Below the pieces are notes generated by a model, which had not been told where the DNA came from, searched no databases, and saw nothing but the letters and a program-made list of their open reading frames with translations. Shown here piece by piece: positions 8,332-13,073 of a stretch of DNA of 13,073 bases (the first letter of the stretch is position 1; every line of letters begins with the position of its first letter). Source of the stretch: an uncultured Selenomonas sp. (GTDB taxonomy: Bacteria; Bacillota; Negativicutes; Selenomonadales; Selenomonadaceae); assembly GCA_937915915.1 (NCBI GenBank), contig CALGGN010000149.1, forward strand, positions 1 to 13,073, read 5' to 3'. A program made the position numbers and the translations under genes.

Positions 8332-9015
8332 TTATTTCTCCCTCTGATCCCTGGCGTAAACGTCACGGGGATGATAGTAAGCTGCCCCCAGCCGGGCGTA
8401 GAGATTCATCACATCTGTATTAGCGGCCGAAATGCGTCCCGTCAGCATGCGTTTGCCAGCTTCTGCAGCAAAATCTGCGCAAGCCCGGTAGAGTTCTACC
8501 GCCATACCGGTTTTCTGGTACAGGGGAAGAACACCGGCTAAATATACCTCGTATGCTGAATCAGTTTCCCGCAAAAAAGCACAGCCAGCCAACTGCTTCT
8601 TATAACGACATTCCAGCAGCACCATATTTTCAGACTGCGCCTCACGAATATAATAGTCTATCAGCCGATTCGCCAAATCCTGCTCATAACCTTGCCCCAA
8701 GTGCATACGCCTGTCCTGTGTGAAGGCTGCGTAATAGACATTTTGCAGCTCCTCAGTCGCGGCCTGGCCTATGCCTGTTTCATAACGCATGCGCTTTGGT
8801 TTTTCCGGCAAATTACGGAGCATGATGCGACAATCCAAAAAGCGCTCCAAAAAATAAAAACCGTTTTTCTCCAACCATTGCTTTTCCGTCGTCTGCCCCG
8901 GCTCCAACCAGCACTCGACAAAATCCGCTTTGCAATCCAGCAGTCCCGTGCCTTCCGCCGGAAAATCATCCCAGACAGCACATGTCACGTCCTTGCAATT
9001 CAAAATTTTCACCAT
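8332..9015 (-). CDS. GNAT-family acyltransferase, WecD-like arrangement
   Basis: The product has 227 residues from ATG 9015. GTGAGG at 9021-9026 sits five bases upstream, and the preceding ligase gene stops at 9023. The open frame runs further upstream to 9201, but that part lies inside the ligase gene and has no family character. The GNAT acyl-CoA loop is VLPLYQKTGMA (about 162-172), with beta-strand residues before it and NTDVMNLYARLGA after it (199-211). The N-terminal half, with NGFYFLERFLDCRIML (51-66), recalls WecD-type enzymes that acylate the amino group of nucleotide-linked amino sugars. It probably acylates an amino group on a precursor in this pathway, using acyl-CoA or perhaps the acyl-ACP encoded beside it. 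The substrate assignment is inference. Confidence 0.8.
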   Translation of the reverse strand: MVKILNCKDVTCAVWDDFPAEGTGLLDCKADFVECWLEPGQTTEKQWLEKNGFYFLERFLDCRIMLRNLPEKPKRMRYETGIGQAATEELQNVYYAAFTQDRRMHLGQGYEQDLANRLIDYYIREAQSENMVLLECRYKKQLAGCAFLRETDSAYEVYLAGVLPLYQKTGMAVELYRACADFAAEAGKRMLTGRISAANTDVMNLYARLGAAYYHPRDVYARDQREK

Positions 9016-9020
9016 GGACG

Positions 9021-9026
9021 CCTCAC
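9021..9026 (-). promoter_or_regulatory. Ribosome binding site deciding the GNAT start
   Basis: GTGAGG on the minus strand, five bases before ATG 9015. It overlaps the TGA stop of the ligase gene. The same AAGTGAGG string lies at the ACP/ligase junction. Confidence 0.6.
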
Positions 9027-10435
9027 TTTTCATAATGACTTGCCAACTGTCGGTACAAGGTCTTGCCGGAATCATTATGCGGGATTTCCGCCAATGCCAC
9101 CGTACGGAACGCTGAAATATGCAGACCTGTTTCCTTGGCAAGATAAGCCTTATACTCCGGCAGCCGCACCTTGTCCGTTCCAAAAATGTACAGCTTATCA
9201 TCTACGCCGCCGCAGGCCACATCAGCCGTCTGAAATTTTGCCTTTAGCAGCCTTTCCGCATCATCTAAGTTGACCCTATTGCCAAAGACTTTCAGGAAAC
9301 GTTTTTTTCGTCCTACGATGGTGTAGAATCCATCGGCATCACGCTTGGCCATATCCCCTGTAAGGTAGCGTCCCCTGCGTTCGTCACCCTTTTGCAGATC
9401 GGCAGCACACTCGGCATAGCCCCAGGTCACATTCTTGCCGTAATAAACCAGCTCGCCTATGGCATCCGTTTCCTGAACAGGAGCATCATCTGCTCCCAAC
9501 AGCTCAAAGCGGCCTCCCGGAATAGCTATGCCCATGCTCCCCACTTTCTCCAGGCTGCGTTCAGGAGGCAGATACCCCATGCGGGCAGTGGCTTCGCAGG
9601 CACCGTACATGACCACGAACTCGCGGCCAGTATCCTTAGCCCACCTGGCAAATTCCTCGTGCAGCACCGGCAGGATTTTGCCACCGGCCTGTGTCAATGT
9701 ACGCAGGGCAGGCAAATCCATACGGGAAAAGCGCAGGCGTTTCAGCATTTCATAAGTATAGGGCACCCCTGCCAGGGAAGTAGCCCCCTCTTCGCGGCAG
9801 AACTGCCAAAACTCCTTCTGCATCAGGGAACTGCGCGTCAGCAAAAGCCTGGCCCCCACCGCCAAATTTGTATTGATAACGCTAAGTCCGTATGTATACT
9901 GCATAGGCAGGGACGTGATGGCCCGCTCGCTTTCATCCATGTGCAAATATGTGACAATGGATTCCGTATTTGCCTGAAGATTTTCATAGGTTTGCCGCAC
10001 GAACTTGGGACTGCCGGTGGAGCCGGAAGTAGTCAAAAGCAGGGCTAATTGCGGATGCAGCTTTGTTTCCCTTCCATACGGCAGGGGCAGAAGCTCATAG
10101 CCATAGTCAGTATAAACAGGCACCTGGCACTGCCTGCCGCGCTCCCTGTCCAGCGGCTGCCAAAGAAAAGCCGGATGATAGGCTTCTATCAGTTCCCGGA
10201 GTCTGTCCTCGGGCAAATCATGCCGCAGCATAACCGGCACAATCCGCCCGTTCAGCGCACCTATATAACCGATGAGGCTGCCCAGCTCATTATCGCAAAG
10301 GATAAAAATCAGGCACCTATCCCCTACGGACTCCGCAAATTTTTCCGAGGCCACCGCCAAATCCGCATATGTCAACGTCTGCCCCCGATCATCCTTGACG
10401 GCAACATTTGCCGCAAAGCGATGTAGATCCCACAT
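9023..10435 (-). CDS. AMP-dependent acyl ligase (ANL superfamily), probably loads the neighbouring ACP
   Basis: The product has 470 residues from ATG 10435, with GTGAGG at 10445-10450 nine bases upstream. The in-frame GTG at 10450 is itself part of that site and lacks one of its own. All core adenylation motifs are present: TTSGSTGSPK (135-144, phosphate loop), MYGACEATAR (276-285), TGDMAKRDADG (359-369) and GRKKRFLKVFG (375-385). The C-terminal catalytic lysine lies in NDSGKTLYRQL (about Lys458). The enzyme should convert an acid and ATP to acyl-AMP and transfer the acyl group to a thiol. With the ACP gene immediately upstream, the phosphopantetheine of that ACP is the likely acceptor. The chain length or acid type cannot be read from the motifs. 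Confidence 0.9.
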   Translation of the reverse strand: MWDLHRFAANVAVKDDRGQTLTYADLAVASEKFAESVGDRCLIFILCDNELGSLIGYIGALNGRIVPVMLRHDLPEDRLRELIEAYHPAFLWQPLDRERGRQCQVPVYTDYGYELLPLPYGRETKLHPQLALLLTTSGSTGSPKFVRQTYENLQANTESIVTYLHMDESERAITSLPMQYTYGLSVINTNLAVGARLLLTRSSLMQKEFWQFCREEGATSLAGVPYTYEMLKRLRFSRMDLPALRTLTQAGGKILPVLHEEFARWAKDTGREFVVMYGACEATARMGYLPPERSLEKVGSMGIAIPGGRFELLGADDAPVQETDAIGELVYYGKNVTWGYAECAADLQKGDERRGRYLTGDMAKRDADGFYTIVGRKKRFLKVFGNRVNLDDAERLLKAKFQTADVACGGVDDKLYIFGTDKVRLPEYKAYLAKETGLHISAFRTVALAEIPHNDSGKTLYRQLASHYEK

Positions 10436-10444
10436 AAACAGCAG

Positions 10445-10450
10445 CCTCAC
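10445..10450 (-). promoter_or_regulatory. Ribosome binding site favouring the 10435 start of the ligase
   Basis: GTGAGG directly follows the TAA stop of the ACP gene and lies nine bases before ATG 10435. The same GTG could be read as a start codon, but nothing upstream resembles a ribosome binding site for it. Confidence 0.55.
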
Positions 10451-10690
10451 TTAAAACGTAACGCCGTAATTGGCAGATAGAATCTCCTTACCCTTCTCAT
10501 AGGAGCTGAGATCGATTATGTCCTCCGTTTCCATCATAATATCGAAAGCTTCCTCGATTTCCGCAATCAGGCTCATATGCCCCACGGAGTCCCACTCCTC
10601 AATACCCTGAAATTCAAGCGTCTTCGCAGCATCCTCACTTATGCCAAAAGCATTGACAAAGGCCTGCACATATTTTTCTTCGTTAGTCAT
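10451..10690 (-). CDS. Acyl carrier protein
   Basis: A 79-residue acidic protein of standard ACP length. The WDSVGH motif (residues 33-38) places the phosphopantetheine on Ser35, and the helix after it (MSLIAEIEEAFDI) is typical of the partner-recognition helix. AAGGAG lies seven to eight bases before the ATG. The gene follows the transketolase C-terminal gene by 39 bases and precedes the ligase with almost no gap. It is a stand-alone pathway ACP, not obviously the housekeeping fatty-acid ACP: the motif is DSVGH, not DSLD, as often seen in specialised carriers. It probably holds the acyl group made by the ligase for transfer or reduction. Confidence 0.93.
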   Translation of the reverse strand: MTNEEKYVQAFVNAFGISEDAAKTLEFQGIEEWDSVGHMSLIAEIEEAFDIMMETEDIIDLSSYEKGKEILSANYGVTF

Positions 10691-10729
10691 TAGAATTCTC
10701 CTTACCGTAAAGTTAAAACTACCTAACTG

Positions 10730-11692
10730 TCAGTCTAAATCAGCTATATAAGTCTTTATTCTGTCAGCTACAGCAGCTGGCGTTAAATCATATTTGTCCA
10801 AAAAAGAGTGATATCTAGCAGCTTTGGAATACTCACAAGGAACACCTATATTAAGTACATGGGTATTCATTTTTTCCCTGCTGAATAATTGGCATACCGT
10901 GCTGCCAAGGCCGCCTGTAATGCCATGTTCCTCTACTGTTACCACACACCCCTGTCTGCCCGCGTTCAAGACAACTTTTTCATCCAAGGGCCGTATGGTA
11001 TGCATATCCAGGACACGACATCGTATTCCTTTGTTCGACAAAATTTCTGCTGCGTTCATTGCAACCGAAACCATGCTGCCCGTTGCAATAAGTGTAATAT
11101 CCTCGCCCTCCCGCAAAAGGTTGGCTTTGCCGGGCTTGTAATCAAAATCCTCCCGATACACAATAGGAGCATCCTGCGCACCGGTTAGCCTGATATAAAC
11201 CGGGCCATCTATAGCTGCCGCTGCCATCGTTGCTTTGTACGTTTCCAACCCATCAGCTGGTGATAAAATAGTGATATTTGGCAATGCCTGCATAATAGCC
11301 AGGTCTACAAGGCAGATATGGGTTGCGCCCAGTATTCCAGTGCTGAATCCAGAAGTCATGCCTACCAGCTTAACATTCAACTGCATATATGCCATGTTTA
11401 CAGACACCTGGTCAAGGCAACGCATACACGCAAAGGAAGCATATGTCGTTGCATAAGCAACATTGCCCTCACTGGCGTAACCAGCGGCCATGCCTATCAA
11501 ATTCTGTTCAGCAATGCCCACATTGAAGAACTTATCCGGATGCGCCTTGGCAAACCTATCAAGACCGGAAAAACTGCGTAAATCTGCAGTGAATACCCCC
11601 AGATTGTCATATTTTGAGGGGAGCTCTGTCATAGCCAAACCGAACGCCCCATTTGATCCCAGCTTAGAGAGCATACGCGGATTCAGTTTCAT
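10730..11692 (-). CDS. Split transketolase, C-terminal subunit (pyrimidine-binding and C-terminal domains)
   Basis: The 320-residue product is the partner of the upstream N-terminal subunit. The two genes overlap by four bases (ATGA, 11689-11692), and GGAGGTGA at 11697-11704 serves the start, so the subunits are probably made in equal amounts. The catalytic glutamate that activates thiamine diphosphate is Glu62 in NVGIAEQN, and His125 of GATH matches E. coli TktA His473. Placed against TktA from memory, several substrate residues differ: Asn14 for Arg358, Phe41 for Ser385, Thr113 for His461 (all phosphate contacts), and Leu121 for Asp469 (acceptor 2-hydroxyl). TIRPLD near residue 242 begins the C-terminal domain. 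It probably acts in a special two-carbon transfer, not in the pentose phosphate pathway. Confidence 0.92.
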   Translation of the reverse strand: MKLNPRMLSKLGSNGAFGLAMTELPSKYDNLGVFTADLRSFSGLDRFAKAHPDKFFNVGIAEQNLIGMAAGYASEGNVAYATTYASFACMRCLDQVSVNMAYMQLNVKLVGMTSGFSTGILGATHICLVDLAIMQALPNITILSPADGLETYKATMAAAAIDGPVYIRLTGAQDAPIVYREDFDYKPGKANLLREGEDITLIATGSMVSVAMNAAEILSNKGIRCRVLDMHTIRPLDEKVVLNAGRQGCVVTVEEHGITGGLGSTVCQLFSREKMNTHVLNIGVPCEYSKAARYHSFLDKYDLTPAAVADRIKTYIADLD

Positions 11693-12504
11693 ATAGTCAC
11701 CTCCGCTTCCTGTAGCTCCTGCATGGCTTCCTTGAAGAGCGTCTCTGTCAATGCCTTATGATGCCACTCCGGCTTACCTTCCATAAAGGAAATACCCTTG
11801 CCCTTAACAGTATGCGCTATAATCGCCAAAGGTTGTCGACACCGCACCTGCAAGGCCTCGGTCACAGCCCCTATGTCATGGCCGTCTATTATCAACGTTT
11901 CCCAACCAAAAGCCCGGAATTTTTCTGACAAATCCCCCATATCCAGCACATCGCTCGTGAGACCATCATACTGAATGTCATTTTTATCTACGATTGCCAC
12001 TAAATTGCAGGCATGATAATGAGCTGCTGCCGCCGCCGCTTCCCAAACGCTGCCTTCATCACATTCACCATCCCCCAATATGACATATACTCGACCTAAA
12101 TCAGAGGAGCGTTTTCTTGCCAAAACAATACCCAAGCCCAACGACAAGCCCTGGCCCAGGCTGCCAGAAGAAAATTCTATGTTATGTACCAAGTCACGGG
12201 ATGGATGCGCAGCGCATATCGCAAAGTCTTGCTTGAAAGCATCAACCAATTCCCTGTCCATCACCCCTGTATTTTCCATCAGCAAATATTGAGCCAAAAT
12301 GCCGTGCCCCTTGCTCATAATGACCTTGCTTTCGCCCTTGTCTTCACAATCCTGCGGTAAAATATTTTTATAAAGGGCTATCATAATTTCAATCAAAGAC
12401 AGTGTTCCGCCAAAATGAACTCCTGATATGCCACAACCATAACCTATCTCAAGAACTCTCTTGCGCATTTGCAAGGCAAGCTGCCGCAATTCCCTGTCTG
12501 TCAT
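11689..12504 (-). CDS. Split transketolase, N-terminal subunit (thiamine diphosphate-binding)
   Basis: The product has 271 residues from ATG 12504. The ATG at 12513 is in frame, but GGAGGG at 12515-12520 is too close to it, so 12504 is preferred. Numbered from 12504, the thiamine diphosphate and metal motif runs from GDGE (144-147) to the Asn of DKND (175). Other conserved points are His30 in GVHFGGTLS, SKGH (64-67), HPSRD (about 100-104), GSLGQGL (114-120) and EWHHKAL (about 246-252). These histidines handle the cofactor and the two-carbon ketol unit in transketolases, and they look intact. The preceding SDR gene stops within the alternative start (12510-12513). The subunit should form an active site only with the C-terminal subunit encoded next. 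Confidence 0.92.
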   Translation of the reverse strand: MTDRELRQLALQMRKRVLEIGYGCGISGVHFGGTLSLIEIMIALYKNILPQDCEDKGESKVIMSKGHGILAQYLLMENTGVMDRELVDAFKQDFAICAAHPSRDLVHNIEFSSGSLGQGLSLGLGIVLARKRSSDLGRVYVILGDGECDEGSVWEAAAAAAHYHACNLVAIVDKNDIQYDGLTSDVLDMGDLSEKFRAFGWETLIIDGHDIGAVTEALQVRCRQPLAIIAHTVKGKGISFMEGKPEWHHKALTETLFKEAMQELQEAEVTI

Positions 12505-12509
12505 ATGGT

Positions 12510-13073
12510 TCATACCCTCCCTCCGTCTATCACCAGCACCTGCTTAGTGATATAGCTGGCATAATCACTGGCAAGAAAAGCCACCGCCTTTGCTACTTCC
12601 TCTGGCCTGCCGCTTCGTCCCAGTACAGTCTGCCCCAGCTCCTGCTCACGCAGTTCCTCCGCCATGGCCTGCCCCATCTCCGTCTCAATCACCCCAGGCG
12701 CCACCGCATTTACACGGATGCCGCTTGTGCCCAGCTCCAGCGCCAGTTTCCTGGTCGCTGCTATGATTGCCCCCTTGCTGGCAGCATACTCTAGTTGCCC
12801 CGGCTGCCCCCGCAAAGCCGCCACCGAGGCCAGATTTACAATAGAGCCACGCTTTTGCCTCACCATCAGCCTGGAAATAAGCTGAGATAGCTGCATCGCC
12901 GCGAAGAAATTAGCCTCCATTACTTTCCGCATCTCCGCAAGGGGCGTCATTTGAAAAAGGTAATTCTCGCCAATAATACCGGCATTATTTACCAAGACAT
13001 CTATCGATTTCTTCTCTCCACGGATCTGGCGCACCGCCTCCTGTACTGCTTTTTCGTCCGTAAGGTCTGCATA
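12510..13073 (-). CDS. Short-chain dehydrogenase/reductase, FabG-like (5' end outside window)
   Basis: The frame is open to the right edge, so 187 C-terminal residues are seen and the gene starts beyond the window. The GTG at 13034 is an internal valine: the 13 codons before it continue the fold (YADLTDEKAV). The N-terminal TGxxxGxG cofactor loop is therefore not visible. Classical SDR signatures follow: VLVNNAGI, the catalytic Ser in IVNLASVAAL, the YAASK catalytic Tyr and Lys (Tyr codon at 12786-12788), RVNAVAPGVIET, and a C-terminal DGG. The family reduces 3-oxoacyl-ACP, ketones or sugars with NAD(P)H. It is tightly joined to the transketolase genes, so it may reduce the ketone they form. 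FabG-type action on the pathway ACP is the alternative. Confidence 0.9.
   Translation of the reverse strand, partial: YADLTDEKAVQEAVRQIRGEKKSIDVLVNNAGIIGENYLFQMTPLAEMRKVMEANFFAAMQLSQLISRLMVRQKRGSIVNLASVAALRGQPGQLEYAASKGAIIAATRKLALELGTSGIRVNAVAPGVIETEMGQAMAEELREQELGQTVLGRSGRPEEVAKAVAFLASDYASYITKQVLVIDGGRV
12515..12520 (-). promoter_or_regulatory. Ribosome binding site of the transketolase N-terminal gene
   Basis: GGAGGG lies inside the last codons of the SDR gene, ten bases before ATG 12504 and only one base before the alternative ATG at 12513. Confidence 0.5.

Noticed and set aside
9016..9201. Longer N-terminus for the GNAT protein
   Set aside because: The extra 62 residues overlap the ligase gene and have a low-quality, Arg/Cys-rich composition. 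The ribosome binding site at 9021-9026 points to 9015.
10711..10728. Small inverted repeat AGTTA/TAACT in the gap between transketolase and ACP genes, considered as a terminator
   Set aside because: The stem is only five A/T-rich base pairs and has no T-tract after it.
10730..12504. Housekeeping transketolase of the pentose phosphate pathway
   Set aside because: The split genes sit in a surface-type operon, and the substrate-phosphate and acceptor-hydroxyl residues appear replaced.

Overview
The window is a co-directional block of surface-polysaccharide or glycoconjugate genes. All nine genes lie on the minus strand, so transcription runs from the right edge (13073) to the left edge (1). Both ends are cut: a short-chain dehydrogenase enters from the right and a large LicD fusion gene leaves on the left. 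Gaps between genes are about 3-60 bases or are overlaps. I see no convincing terminator or internal promoter, no RNA gene, no mobile element and no CRISPR array. No stretch longer than 300 bases lacks a gene. Strong GGAGG-type ribosome binding sites, intermediate GC and the gene families suggest a Firmicute. My guess is a Negativicute (Selenomonas-like), but this rests on general impression, not on a marker gene.

In order of transcription, the first part holds an SDR reductase (partial), the two halves of a split transketolase, an acyl carrier protein, an AMP-forming acyl ligase, a GNAT acyltransferase, a LuxE-like acyl-protein synthetase and a LuxC-like acyl reductase. Together the ligase, ACP, LuxE and LuxC form an acid-to-aldehyde module. 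The split transketolase keeps its thiamine-diphosphate residues. In its C-terminal subunit, however, it appears to have lost three of the four sugar-phosphate contacts known in E. coli TktA, and the Asp that recognises the 2-hydroxyl of the acceptor. A speculative reading is that the operon makes an aldehyde, extends it by a two-carbon ketol unit and reduces it, giving an unusual non-sugar substituent.

The second part (6011 to 1) holds three large multidomain proteins. The first is a HAD-like protein with a degenerate active site and a C-terminal Rossmann domain. The second is a SAM methyltransferase fused to a kinase-like domain and a Rossmann domain. The third is a LicD phosphotransferase fused to a Rossmann domain, a CTP-type nucleotidyltransferase and the start of an apparently intact HAD domain. 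The last two carry clearly related copies of the same Rossmann module of about 90 residues. The third gene has no stop inside the window and uses a GTG start, so it is easy to miss. LicD plus nucleotidyltransferase implies that a CDP-activated alcohol phosphate is transferred to a glycan. The two middle genes look AT-richer by eye than their flanks, which suggests a mosaic origin.
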